Shown here one piece after another: positions 1-8,720 of a stretch of DNA of 64,000 nt. The stretch's first letter is position 1. Every line of letters starts with the position of its first letter. Position numbers and translations under genes: made by a program. The notes under the pieces were generated by a model, which saw nothing but the letters and a program-made list of their open reading frames with translations, did no database searches and had not been told where the DNA came from. The stretch is from Corynebacterium sp. HMSC036D02 (GTDB lineage Bacteria > Actinomycetota > Actinomycetes > Mycobacteriales > Mycobacteriaceae), in contig NZ_KV827696.1 of assembly GCF_001836165.1 (NCBI RefSeq), positions 1 through 64,000 on the forward strand. The letters are read 5' to 3'.

Positions 1-7
1 AGGTGTC

Positions 8-228
8 TACCAAACAGGGGTCAGGTCCGTATGACCGATAGTGGGGTCGGGAACGTCAACCAGCCACCACCAGCTAAAACGGCGTTTCATTGTGGAGGCG
101 CTGACACCATTTCGTTCGGCCACTGCTTCCAGTGAGGTTGTGGTGGTGCAGTGCTCAATGAACTGGGTAAAAGTAGCAGCTTTGGTGACATCTGGCCGGC
201 GTTTGTTGACCGAGGCTCCGCAGGCTTT
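8..228 (-). pseudogene. IS1249-type transposase, middle fragment
   Basis: Read on the minus strand, 228 down to about 36 encodes a stretch beginning KACGASVNKRRPDVTKAA and including a helix-turn-helix-like part (SLEAVAERNGVSAS). It continues the N-terminal zinc-ribbon fragment found at 3994-4080 on the same strand, which stops at TTRWRC. The two halves therefore look like one IS1249-type (IS256 superfamily) transposase split by everything between 229 and about 3990. Similarity seems to end near position 36 and a stop codon follows at 8-10, so this copy is dead. The family name comes from memory of the N-terminal sequence, not from a search. Confidence 0.6.
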
Positions 229-258
229 TGAAGCGTCCTGGGTTTGGTTCCGCTTCTT

Positions 259-1168
259 TTACGGCCCTGTGTTGATGGGCTCGGTGAGATAATACTCGGT
301 TTCTACTTCCTGTGGGGTGGCGTAGTCCAACGCCTCGTGAAGACGTTTGGTGTTCCACCAGTGCACCCACCGCAGGGTGGCGAGCTCAACTTCTCCTACT
401 GATGTCCACGGGCCTTGAGGATGGATAAGTTCAGCCTTGTAGAGACCGTTAACAGTCTCGGCCAGCGCGTTGTCATAGGAATCTCCGACTGTGCCGACAC
501 TCGGCCGGATCTCGGCTTCGGCCAAAGCGGTGGAGTACTTCAGTGACACGTACTGACTTCCCCGGTCACTGTGGTGTATCAGCTGGTCGCCATGGATTCG
601 ACCGGCAGTCGTTAATGCATGTTCCAGTGCCTCCATCGGCAGCGCATCAGTGCGCATCGTAGAGCCGGGTGGCAACACCAACTATTTTGCGGCTGTAGAC
701 ATCAATGACAAACGCGGTGTACGCAAATCCTGACAGGGTGCGAACATAGGTAATGTCGGCAACCCAAAGCCGCCCGGGGGCTGTTGCCCGGAAGTTTCGC
801 TGCACAAGATCCGGACGATGATCCGGAACTTTAGGACTGATCGTGGTGACCGGGGTGCGTCCACGTCTGCGGCCGGAAACACCAGCTAGCTTCATCAGTC
901 GTGCAGTCTTGTCGCGGCCGATATGAAAGCCCTCACGGTTCATGGTGTGCCACATCTTACGAATGCCGTAGACCGAGAAGTTTTCCGCATGGACGCGCTG
1001 AATCTCTGGGATAAGCAGGCTATCGCTTAAAGCCCTGGCGCTCGGGGCGCGGGTGATGGCTTTACGGTAGCCGCGAGAGGTGATGAATCCACGATCTGCC
1101 TGTTTCAAAACACGGCAGATGGCCCAGGCCCCAAATTGCTCCTTGTGCTCGTCAATGTAGGAGATCAT
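259..1168 (-). pseudogene. IS3-family transposase orfB (DDE integrase), frameshifted
   Basis: This is the catalytic subunit of the IS3-family transposase (rve-type DDE integrase core). The N-terminal part (1168-647) has the HTH_21-like region and the first catalytic Asp in VIDVYSRKIVG. The C-terminal part (681-259) has HSDRGSQY with the second Asp and ETVNGLYK with the Glu. The two lie in different frames. Compared with the copy at 53.5 kb, this copy has one extra base near 661-680, just after the VATR codons, so it is a pseudogene unless that base is a sequencing error. It starts in an ATGA overlap with the stop codon of orfA. Confidence 0.85.
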
Positions 1169-1482
1169 CTGGTCGTGGGGCGGTCGAGCTCCGCTGCGAA
1201 AAAAGCCGAGGCAGTCTTGAGGATTCCGTTGGCTCGCTTCAGCTCGCGGTTTTCCCGGCGTAGCCGTTTGAGCTCTTCTTCCATGGTTTCGCCACCTGTT
1301 GGTGCGGCCTGCTCATGGGCGACGCTGTCGCGATACCAGGCGCGCAACGTGTGGTGGGACACGCCAAGGAGCTCTCCGACTTCCTCGTACGCACGTTGCC
1401 GTGAGCAAGACTCCAGACGGACCATCTCTAGGACTTGATGGACCGCCTTCTCCTTGAATTCGGCGGAATACTTTCTGGGCAT
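1165..1482 (-). CDS. IS3-family transposase orfA (helix-turn-helix subunit)
   Basis: The 105-residue product begins MPRKYSAEFKEKAVHQVLE and contains an HTH (YEEVGELLGVSHHTLRAWYRD), then a leucine-zipper-like coiled coil rich in E, L and R (about 68-92). In IS3 elements this protein binds the ends and fuses to OrfB by -1 frameshifting. A GCT TTT TTC run near its 3' end could be the slip site; that is inference. A strong purine-rich ribosome site (AAGGAAGG) precedes the start. The ORF is intact, but its partner orfB is frameshifted. Confidence 0.85.
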   Translation of the reverse strand: MPRKYSAEFKEKAVHQVLEMVRLESCSRQRAYEEVGELLGVSHHTLRAWYRDSVAHEQAAPTGGETMEEELKRLRRENRELKRANGILKTASAFFAAELDRPTTR

Positions 1483-1568
1483 AGTGCCAATCCTTCCTTA
1501 GCAGAGGTAGGAACTAAACCCAGGACGCTTCAGTGTGAGGCTCTGATCTAGAAGGAGTTTCACCGATA

Positions 1569-2916
1569 ATGGCTACGGTGTCACCGAAGAAAAACCATGA
1601 CCCGGCGAGGGTCAACGAGATCAGCGAGAAGCTGATGGAAAATCCTGAGCTCGCCAGCCTGATCAGCGAGCTGTCGACCACTGCTGATGATGCCAGCGAG
1701 CTGGTCAAAGGCTTGTTGCAGGCATCGATCAACGCTGGTCTTAAGGCAGAGATGGATGCGCATTTGGGCTATAGCCATTCCGACCGCAAGGCCAAAGCCC
1801 AGGTGGAAACCGCGCAGGAGAGCAATCACCGCAACGGGTCGTACACCAAGACCGTCAATTCTGGCTACGGCGCGGTGGAAGTGACCGTGCCCAGGGATCG
1901 TGCCGGCACGTTTACTCCCCGGATGGTGCCCAAGGGCGCACGCCGGCTCACAGAACTCGACGACATAATTATCTCGCTCTACGCCGGCGGGATGACAGTG
2001 CGCGATATCCAGCATCACCTCGCGACCACCCTTGGGGTGGATATGAGCCCGGATACGATCAGCACCATTACCGATGCGGTGTTAGACGAGGTCATGATCT
2101 GACAAAACCGCCAGCTCGACGAGTTTTACCCGGTGATCTTCCTCGACGCGCTACGCGTGAAAATCCGTGACGGCCACCGCGTGGTCAACAAAGCCTGCTA
2201 TATGGCGGTTGGTGTCGACATGGACGGCATCAAGCACATCCTGGGATTGTGGATCGCCGACAATGAAGGCGCTGCATTCTGGGCATCGGTGTGTGCGGAT
2301 CTGGCTAACCGCGGTGTCCAGGACGTGTTCATTGTGTGCTGCGACGGGCTCAAAGGCTTGCCGGAAGCCGTGGAGGCAACCTGGCCGAATTCCATGGTGC
2401 AGACCTGTATTGTGCACCTGATTCGGGCTACGAACCGGTGGGTGTCGTATCAGGACCGCAAAGGTGTCTCCCGGGCGCTGCGTGAGGTCTACACGGCCGC
2501 AAACGAGGACACCGCCCGTGCCGCCTTGGATGCGTTCGAAGCCAGTGAACTGGGCCGGAAATACCCACAGTCGGTCAAAGTCTGGCGCGACGCTTGGGAG
2601 CGGTTCGTGCCGTTTCTGCAGTTTCCGCCGGCGGCACGCCGGGTGCTCTACACCACCAATTCAATCGAGTCGCTGAATGCTGAACTGCGTAAAGCTACCC
2701 GCAACAGGGGCCAATTCCCGAACGATACCGCGGCGCAGAAAACGCTGTGGCTGATGATCTGCAACATCGAACAAGCGTGCCGCCCAGCGGGCGAAGAAAG
2801 CAAAGTGCAACATTGAGTGCAACGGCTATATTGAAGGAGCGAAAGCCACCGGGTGGAAACAAGCCATCAACCAACTAGCCGTGGCTTACCCCGACCGATT
2901 CGCGGACTACTTGTAA
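1569..2916 (+). pseudogene. IS256-family transposase, broken twice
   Basis: This is a mutator-type (IS256) DDE transposase of about 450 codons, starting MATVSPKKNHDPARVNE. The first segment (1569-2099) ends at TGA 2100-2102, exactly where family members have Trp, in the context EVMI-stop-QNRQLDEFYPV. The same frame then reads on through VIFLDA and LYTTNSIESLNAELRK. A second lesion, a frameshift near 2769, moves the last 49 codons (NKRAAQRAKK to FADYL) into another frame that ends at TAA 2914-2916. A nonsense mutation plus a frameshift make it inactive. It abuts the IS3 element on its left. Confidence 0.85.
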
Positions 2917-3065
2917 ACCACCCCCCGCACACAAACAATCGGACACCCTCTGCCCGGTATGCGCCTGCTCGCGCGCGCAAGCCGCACACTTGGCGAATAC
3001 CTAGGCCGCGCCGGATGGCCGCCCTCGGACCGCGACGCTGCGGCTGGCGAGGGAGCGGACCAGGG

Positions 3066-3464
3066 TCAGACCGAGGAGAGCGCCCTTGCCTTGATCTGGT
3101 CGAACTCCTGCTGGGTAATCGCTCCCGAGTCGAGAAGGGCCTTCGCCGAGGCGATCTCATCGGCCGGGCTCGATCCGGCGGAGCCGCCGGCGACGGACTT
3201 GATGTACTCATCCTGCCGCTGCTGGAGCTCCTGATGCGCCTCGACCGCGCGGTCGGTCATCCCCCGACCTCGAACAAGCAGGTACGCGAGCATTCCGATG
3301 AACGGCAGCGCGAGGATGAACACCACCCACAGCGCCTTCGCGAAGCCGCCGAGGTCCTTGCTGCGGAAGAGATCTCCGAAGATCCACCACAGGGACATTA
3401 ACCATGCGAAGAAGATGAAGAACTCGAACATGGCGAGTAGGAATGAGCCGTTGTCGTCGAACAT
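3066..3464 (-). CDS. small membrane protein with PLDc_N-like and SHOCT domains
   Basis: The product has 132 residues. The start is the ATG at 3464, preceded by CAGGAGGCAG; a longer reading frame upstream has no ribosome site. The N-terminal half carries two hydrophobic segments (LLAMFEFFIFFAWLMSLWWIF, cut here to its core, and a second one around ALWVVFILALPFIGMLAYLL), the arrangement of phospholipase-D-nuclease N-terminal (PLDc_N) membrane domains. The C-terminus (DEIASAKALLDSGAITQQEF) is a SHOCT motif, a short module often found at the end of membrane or oligomerising proteins. Function is unknown. It is stranded between insertion sequences, so it probably arrived with them or was isolated by them. 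Confidence 0.8.
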   Translation of the reverse strand: MFDDNGSFLLAMFEFFIFFAWLMSLWWIFGDLFRSKDLGGFAKALWVVFILALPFIGMLAYLLVRGRGMTDRAVEAHQELQQRQDEYIKSVAGGSAGSSPADEIASAKALLDSGAITQQEFDQIKARALSSV

Positions 3465-3696
3465 TTGCTGACTGCCTCCTGACTGGATGGACGCTGGCCG
3501 AGCGGTCCACGCGGACCCCAGCGCACGACGGTTAGGAACAAGGACGTGCCCGGGCCGTCGCCGAACCATGTTAGCAGCTTTTCCTCACCAAGCGTGGTAG
3601 CCGGGTTGCGACGCGCTGACCGGGTTGGGCTGGTGAAGACGGGCCTGGGACTCCACGATTCGTAGCGACCAAGCAACGGATCGAGAGGAGTCCCAG

Positions 3697-3970
3697 GTGA
3701 GTGTTGAGGCTACCGTCCTGCCCGCTGCGATGCTCGGCATCTCGGGGTTGGTGGTGCTTGCCGTCGGTGAGTACGGCGGTGAGCTGGAGCTGTTGGTGGA
3801 GACCTCCGAGTCGGTGACCGGGTGCCCGCGGTGCGGGGTGGTCGCGGTGGCCCACGGCCGGCGTGAGCATCTGGTGCGTGACATCCCCTCGGCGGGGCGG
3901 CCGGTGCTGCTGGTGTGGCGCAAGCGGCTGTGGCGGTGCGCCGAACCGGCGTGCCCGCAACGTACCCGGT
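3697..3970 (+). pseudogene. ISL3-family transposase, N-terminal fragment
   Basis: About 90 codons are present, from MSVEATVLPAAMLGISGLVV to the end of a four-cysteine zinc ribbon (CPRCGVV, then RCAEPACPQ), typical of the N-terminus of ISL3 transposases. Similarity stops near 3970, where an IS1249-type fragment in the opposite orientation begins. The HTH and DDE parts are missing, so it is a dead fragment made by insertion or deletion. Confidence 0.7.
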
Positions 3971-3993
3971 CAGTACACCTAATAAAGCGACGT

Positions 3994-4080
3994 ACATCGC
4001 CATCGGGTGGTGCCTTTGCTGGTCGTTCCATTGCGTTTGGTATCGCCGCCGCAGTGACAGCGTGGTCGATTCTTTGGCAT
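3994..4080 (-). pseudogene. IS1249-type transposase, N-terminal zinc-ribbon fragment
   Basis: The minus strand encodes MPKNRPRC..GTTRWRC, the start of the IS1249-type transposase whose continuation is at 228-36. The break falls just after TTRWRC; the next expected residues (KACG) are the first readable ones at the other side of the insertion pile-up. The element's outer end lies to the right (to about 4241) and is duplicated 556 bp downstream. Confidence 0.6.
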
Positions 4081-4241
4081 TGGGCCACCACACCACCGCC
4101 GACTACCACAGGTAGGCAGCCACACCGTGGATTTAGCGTCCCAGGACCAGATATATGCTCCCAAAGCGTATATTCTGCGAGAACCTAAAGGTCAGACCTT
4201 AGAAATCCCCGATTCCAGACACACTTTCTGACCCTTAACCC
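4060..4241. repeat. IS end sequence, direct-repeat copy 1
   Basis: About 180 bp recurs at a constant offset of 556 bp (copy 2 at 4616-4797) with a handful of mismatches. The shared part includes GGCAGCCACACCGTGGATT and runs to TTTCTGAC.CTTAACCC. It is the upstream end of the IS1249-type element, so two elements in the same orientation lie in tandem. The second has decayed further within its transposase gene. Confidence 0.75.
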
Positions 4242-4399
4242 CAAAATGTGTGTCTGGCTCGGCGTGTCACCGGGGCTAGATTTGGCCACTTCCAGGCCGG
4301 CTGACTGGGCGTAGACGGTGTTAGTGAAGTCCTAGTCGTTGAGATAGCCGGTACGGCCGACGGTGCGCTAGGAAACGCCGGACAGGCAGCAACTACTAC

Positions 4400-4636
4400 G
4401 CCACCGTCCCAACGTGCGCGACACTAGAGCCATTTCATTGAGCCAGTTCCGTTCAGGTTCTCGGCGCAGCGCAGCAGGCGATGGGCTGGGCAAATGGTGC
4501 TGCATTGGTGACATCGGCGGGAATCTTGTTGGCCGAGAATCACCTGGTTTATACCGCCATCGGTCGAAGCCTCAGCTGTTCGATTCGTTGCTTTTTGTAT
4601 CGCCGCCGCAGTGCTAGTGTGGTCGATTTCTAGCAT
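4400..4636 (-). pseudogene. second, strongly decayed IS1249-type transposase
   Basis: The minus strand from 4636 reads MLEIDHTSTAAAIQKATNRT, a mutated version of the zinc-ribbon start in the copy at 4080. It then carries recognisable remains such as NKIPADVTNAAPFAQPI, matching NKRRPDVTKAATFTQFI of the fragment at the window start. Several stop codons and at least one frame change are present. It was identified by base-level comparison with the other copy. Confidence 0.55.
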
Positions 4637-4797
4637 TGAATCACCACACCACCGCCGACTACCACAGGTAGGCAGCCACACCGTGGATTTAGCGTCCCAA
4701 AGCCAGATATATGCTCCCCAAACGTATATTCTGCGAGAACCTAAAGGTCAGAACCTAGAAATCCCCGATCCCAGACACACTTTCTGACTCTTAACCC
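4616..4797. repeat. IS end sequence, direct-repeat copy 2
   Basis: This is the partner of 4060-4241 at an offset of 556 bp, in direct orientation. It abuts the first chromosomal gene to the right, whose start is at 4823, so the IS-rich block ends here and may supply that gene's promoter. Confidence 0.75.
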
Positions 4798-4822
4798 GTG
4801 TTTTTCACCTAGGCTGGACCGC

Positions 4823-5218
4823 ATGAATTCCAGCTCAAGAGGCTCCGCCATCCTGGACCTTCACTCCTGCGCCACCGCCCGCGCCATGGAGCTCCCCAGC
4901 GCCACGCTGACGCATCCTTTTGGACCAGACTGGGACGTGTTTAAGGTGCGCGGCAAGGTTTTCCTTCTCCTCACCGCAGTCACTGGCAAGCACCAAGCCA
5001 TCCTTAAAGCCGAGCCTCTGGATGCCGAGGCGCTGCGTAGCGAGCACTCCTTCATCACGCCCGGCTACCACATGAATAAGCGGCATTGGGTGTCGGTGCA
5101 CCCAGATCCCCAGCTGACCTCGGAACTTCTGGCCGAACTCGTGACGGATTCCTACCGCCTCGTAGTAGAAAAACTCCCCCGTTCGCAACGCCCCATCGAT
5201 CCGTCCACTTTTGGCTAG
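4823..5218 (+). CDS. MmcQ/YjbR-family protein
   Basis: The product has 131 residues. It matches the compact MmcQ/YjbR fold (DNA-binding-like, double-wing): a start region LPSATLTHPFGPDWDVFKVRG, then KVFLLLT, a K-A-E-P-L-D stretch, and the conserved end GYHMNKRHWVSV with a C-terminal helix SYRLVVEKLP. The family is widespread and its molecular role is not settled. It lies 50 bp before the MarR gene in the same direction, so the two may be cotranscribed. The ATG at 4823 was used; an internal ATG at 4886 is possible. Confidence 0.8.
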   Translation: MNSSSRGSAILDLHSCATARAMELPSATLTHPFGPDWDVFKVRGKVFLLLTAVTGKHQAILKAEPLDAEALRSEHSFITPGYHMNKRHWVSVHPDPQLTSELLAELVTDSYRLVVEKLPRSQRPIDPSTFG

Positions 5219-5273
5219 GATTTCCGCTGTAAACATTTGCGGACACCAGCCCGGAGCTCTTAGGCTTGAGCAT

Positions 5274-5720
5274 GTGACGGATTTTGACCTCATCGATGAG
5301 ACCATCGCGGAATACCGCCGCTTCGAGCGTGCCCGCGCGCGATTCGATACCGAAGCACGCCGCGAATACGGTATCACCGGTTCACATCTTTCGCTCCTCC
5401 GGCTCATTGATAAGAAGAGCCCCATTCCCATCCTGCAACTGCGCAAGGAGCTGGGATGGCAGCCCGCCACCATCGGGCAGGCGGTCAAGCGCCTAGTGCG
5501 TGACGAGCTCATTTCCATCGATGACGATCCGGAGGACCTGCGCCGCCGCCTGTGCAGCATCACAGAGGAAGGCCGTCGCTTCCTGCTCCACGTCCCCCTC
5601 ACTGGCCCGGCGCGCCTGCGCACCTATGAGTTCAGCGAGGAAGAGTTAACCACCATGAAACGTGGGTTCGAGACCGCGCTGAAGGCCTTCGGGTATGTGC
5701 CGTGGAGCGATGAGGACTAG
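5274..5720 (+). CDS. MarR-family transcriptional regulator
   Basis: The product has about 148 residues if GTG 5274 is the start; a TTG at 5211 would overlap the upstream gene and add 21 unconserved residues. It has the winged-helix layout of MarR proteins: ITGSHLSLLRLIDKKSPIPI, the recognition helix region ELGWQPATIGQAVKRLVRDELI, and the wing DDDPEDLRRRLCSITEEG. MarR proteins are dimeric repressors usually controlled by small aromatic or oxidative ligands. No target site was identified. The neighbouring MmcQ gene and the convergent M20 hydrolase are possible targets by position only. Confidence 0.85.
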   Translation: MTDFDLIDETIAEYRRFERARARFDTEARREYGITGSHLSLLRLIDKKSPIPILQLRKELGWQPATIGQAVKRLVRDELISIDDDPEDLRRRLCSITEEGRRFLLHVPLTGPARLRTYEFSEEELTTMKRGFETALKAFGYVPWSDED

Positions 5721-5741
5721 CGCGCCGGCCGCGCTAGGTAC

Positions 5742-6977
5742 CTAGTCCTCCCCGCAACCGTTTTCCACGAGGCTCTGCGCCACGTGCGTTAGCACGTCCA
5801 GTCCAGCCACGCAGTCTTCCTCCGTGGTGAACTCCTTTTCGTTGTGTGAGATGCCGTCGACGGACGGGACGAAGAGCATGACCGTCGGCACCACCTCCTT
5901 GAGGTTGGTCGAATCGTGGCCGGCCACCGTGTAGATCTCCTGGTGCGAGTAGCCCAGCTCCTCCACGACCTCGCGGGCCAGCGCCACGCCGGCTGCCGGG
6001 TAGGGGTTGAGCGCCCACTCGTGCGTCGGGGACAACTCAACCGAGGTGCGAGACTCCTCCTCTGCTTCGGCGATGATCTCCTGCAGGCGCGCTTGGGCCT
6101 TGTCCAGCACCTGAGTGGAGGGCGAGCGCACATCCACGTTGAAGCGCACCTCGCGGGCGATGGTCACTGGCGAGTTTGGCTCCAGTGTTAACTGCGAAAC
6201 CGAGGCCTGCAGCTGCCCTTCATCGAATTCGTGGGTGAGGCGCTCTACTGAGGCAATAATGAGGGAGGCACCAAAAAGCGCGTCCTTCCTATCGGCCATC
6301 AGCGTGGAGCCGGTATGGCCCTGCTCACCGGAGACTACCGCTTGGAATTTCTTCGCGCCCCACGTGGCGGTGACCAGGCCAATCGTGTTGCCGGCGGCTT
6401 CAAGTTCCTTACCTTGCTCGACGTGAATCTCCGCATAGGCCGCGAGCCTCGGAGCTTCACCGCGCGGGGACCAGCCAGCTTCCTCCTGGGCCTGCGCGAC
6501 GGTGATACCGGCAAGGTCGGTGGCGGAGAGGGCGCGGTCAAGCGCCAGCGTTCCCACAAACACGGAGCTGCCCATCATGGAGGGCGCAAAGCGCGAGCCC
6601 TCCTCGTTGAACCAGTTGATGACCGCCAGGTTATAGCGTGCCTTGACCCTCGACTGCGCCACCCGTCCGGCAGCATGGGCCGCGGCCAGCACACCATAAG
6701 CACCGTCGAAACGGCCGGCCAAGGGTTGTGAATCCAGGTGCGAGCCCAGGCCCACGTACTCGGCGCCGGGGGCGAGCTCAAAGAGACCGTACTGGTTGCC
6801 AATCTCGTCGTAAATAACGCGTGCCCCGAGGGACTCCAGGACCTCATGGAACCAGGCGCGGTTAAGGTTATCGCCGGCACTGGCAGCCTGGCGCTCCACG
6901 CCGCCGCCCGCAGTGGCGCCGTTGGCGGACATGGCCTGGAAATCGGACAGGAATTGTTCGTTGGTGGTTGCTCGCAT
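5742..6977 (-). CDS. M20-family N-carbamoyl-amino-acid / allantoate-type amidohydrolase
   Basis: The product has 411 residues. It is a dinuclear-metal hydrolase of the M20 (hydantoinase/carbamoylase) group, which cleaves N-carbamoyl-L-amino acids, ureidopropionate or allantoate. The metal-site stretch GSHLDSQPLAGRFDGAYG is present, followed by NEEGSRFAPSMMGS, an H-V-E-Q-G motif (EIHVEQGKELE) and the C-terminal GHDSTNL. The substrate cannot be fixed from sequence. It lies 9 bp downstream of the YtcJ-like gene, so the two form an operon. Together with the divergent PucR-type regulator and the nearby MHS transporter, this points to uptake and hydrolysis of an amide or ureide nitrogen source. Confidence 0.85.
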   Translation of the reverse strand: MRATTNEQFLSDFQAMSANGATAGGGVERQAASAGDNLNRAWFHEVLESLGARVIYDEIGNQYGLFELAPGAEYVGLGSHLDSQPLAGRFDGAYGVLAAAHAAGRVAQSRVKARYNLAVINWFNEEGSRFAPSMMGSSVFVGTLALDRALSATDLAGITVAQAQEEAGWSPRGEAPRLAAYAEIHVEQGKELEAAGNTIGLVTATWGAKKFQAVVSGEQGHTGSTLMADRKDALFGASLIIASVERLTHEFDEGQLQASVSQLTLEPNSPVTIAREVRFNVDVRSPSTQVLDKAQARLQEIIAEAEEESRTSVELSPTHEWALNPYPAAGVALAREVVEELGYSHQEIYTVAGHDSTNLKEVVPTVMLFVPSVDGISHNEKEFTTEEDCVAGLDVLTHVAQSLVENGCGED

Positions 6978-6986
6978 GTCTACTCC

Positions 6987-8579
6987 TTAAAAGCTTCCGT
7001 AGCGCAGCTCGCCGCCCACGATGGTGGCGGCCACGTCGATGGTGGAAAGGTCATCAGTCTGCAGCGGGTCCTGGGAAAGCAGCACGAAATCCGCCAGCTG
7101 TCCCGGCATCACCTGCCCCTTGCGCCCGGCCCAGCCCGTCGCCGCGGCCGAGCCAGCGGTATAGGCGTAGAGAGCCTCGGCGGGGGTCAGACGATCCTTA
7201 GGCCCATAGTCCCGGCCCGAGGCGGTGCGCCGATCCACGAAGGCCTGCATGACCTCCAGCGGCACGCCGGGGGCTACGGGTTGATCGGAGCTGCCGGGGA
7301 GGATGAGGGAGGCGTCGAGAAGCCGCTTGCCCGGGTAGCTCCACGCGGTGCGCTCCGGGCCGAGGGCATCCGCCATCGCGTCGCCGAAGGCCTTGATGAA
7401 CAGCGGCTGTGGCACCACCACGATGGGCTTGCCGCGCAGGCGCTCGATCTGGTCTGGGCGCACCACGCCGCCGTGTTCGATGCGGTGCGGCATGGCGGGC
7501 ACACCATGCTTGGCGACGGCCTCCTCCAGCGTCTCTATCGCAAAATCCACCGCCGCATCTCCGATGGCATGGATGGCCAGTGACCAGCCAGAATTCGCTG
7601 CCTGCAGCGCGCGGATACGCATCTGTTCCGGGTCGCCCTGGAAATAGCCGTGATGGGAGCAGCAGGCGTAATTCTCGCTCAGCGCGGCGGTGGTCCCCAG
7701 CAGGGAGCCATCGCTGAAGATCTTGACCGGGCCGATCTGCAGCCACTCATCGCCGAATCCAGTGCGCAGGCCACCATCCAGGCCCCAACCAGGGCCGTCG
7801 GAGGCGTGTCCGGGAATCTCGTGGAGCACATCCATAGTCACCATCACCTGCATGCGGGTATGCAGGGTGGCGTTCTGGTAGGCGGCGATCTCGCGCGGGC
7901 TGTGCCCGATCCAGCCGCCGGCCACCCCGGCATCCGTGACGGAGGTCAGACCGCGCTCCAGGTACCGGCGCGTGGCCAATTCCAAGGCACGGGCGATCTC
8001 CTCCCCGGATTCCGGCAGGGTTACCTCCTGGATGGCGCGCATGGCGTTTTCATCGAGCAGGCCGGTGCAGTGCCCGTCGGCATCGCGGACGAACTCGCCG
8101 CCTTCCACCTCGGGCGGGTTGGCGGGATCGACGCCCGCCGCGCGCAGGGCCGCAGTGTTGACCGTGTAGGCGTGGCCCGAATTGTGCTTGATCAGCAGCG
8201 GAGCACCGCCGGTCGCGCGGTCAAGTTCTGCGATCTCCACTGGGGCATCCAGCCCGGAGGGGCGGAATCCTGCGGCCACCACCCAACCGTCGGGGTTCGG
8301 CTCGGCCTCGCGCAAGGCGGAATAGACCTCCCCGGGCGTTGTGGCCTGAGAGAGGTCGACTTCCAACAGCGTCTGGCCGAACCACACGGTGTGGGAATGC
8401 ACATCATTAAAGCCAGGGGTGAGCGTGCGCCCACCGGCATCCCATGTCTGTTCAGCAGGCAGGGCGCGGGCTGCCTCCCCCACCGCCAGGATGCGGCCGT
8501 TGGCAAAGGCCACCGCATCCGTGACCGGCCGCGCGGGATCCTGGGTCAGGATGTGGGCGTTGTCGATGCGCGTGATCAT
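6987..8579 (-). CDS. YtcJ-like amidohydrolase (Amidohydro_3)
   Basis: The product has 530 residues from the ATG at 8579, which has an ideal ribosome site (CACAGGAGG, four bases upstream); the upstream extension to 8645 is not supported. The metal-binding start TLTPGFNDVHSHTVWFG, the central MVTMDVLHEIPGH region and SDGSLLGTTAALS, HAIGDAAVDFAIE, and RIEHGGVV are those of the amidohydrolase_3 (YtcJ/NfdA) group, which hydrolyses exo-amide or formamide bonds. No signal peptide is present, so it is cytoplasmic. It is the first gene of the operon with the M20 hydrolase and is divergent from the PucR-type regulator at 8721. Confidence 0.85.
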   Translation of the reverse strand: MITRIDNAHILTQDPARPVTDAVAFANGRILAVGEAARALPAEQTWDAGGRTLTPGFNDVHSHTVWFGQTLLEVDLSQATTPGEVYSALREAEPNPDGWVVAAGFRPSGLDAPVEIAELDRATGGAPLLIKHNSGHAYTVNTAALRAAGVDPANPPEVEGGEFVRDADGHCTGLLDENAMRAIQEVTLPESGEEIARALELATRRYLERGLTSVTDAGVAGGWIGHSPREIAAYQNATLHTRMQVMVTMDVLHEIPGHASDGPGWGLDGGLRTGFGDEWLQIGPVKIFSDGSLLGTTAALSENYACCSHHGYFQGDPEQMRIRALQAANSGWSLAIHAIGDAAVDFAIETLEEAVAKHGVPAMPHRIEHGGVVRPDQIERLRGKPIVVVPQPLFIKAFGDAMADALGPERTAWSYPGKRLLDASLILPGSSDQPVAPGVPLEVMQAFVDRRTASGRDYGPKDRLTPAEALYAYTAGSAAATGWAGRKGQVMPGQLADFVLLSQDPLQTDDLSTIDVAATIVGGELRYGSF

Positions 8580-8720
8580 GCGTCCTCCTGTGTTCTCCTG
8601 TTTCTCCGACGAACTGCACGCGGCGCGTGCTGTGCTTGCCCCCACAGGTTAAACCGAGTAGTGATATACCTCTCCGCGGTGAGGGCAATTCACCAGTAGT
8701 CACCGTGTAGCGTTGTGCAT

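Larger units (their letters stand above)
229..1532 (-). mobile_element. IS3-family insertion sequence, 1304 bp
   Basis: The element has terminal inverted repeats: the left end at 229-251 starts TGAAGCGTCCTGGGTTTGG, and the right end at 1510-1532 is its reverse complement with one mismatch in 23. It carries an overlapping orfA/orfB pair on the minus strand. The ends have the 5'-TG...CA-3' form. No target-site duplication is visible (TTT left, GTG right), which suggests that later rearrangement removed one flank. It sits inside an older IS1249-type transposase gene and abuts an IS256-type element. A partial second copy is at 53507-54176. Confidence 0.85.

Noticed and set aside
2853-3401. 182-codon plus-strand frame after the IS256 element
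   Set aside because: It crosses the end of the transposase and the antisense of the SHOCT gene, with Arg/Pro-rich low-quality sequence.
7650-8699. 349-codon plus-strand frame opposite the YtcJ-like gene
   Set aside because: No ribosome site or family features; the minus strand encodes a clear amidohydrolase with metal-binding motifs.
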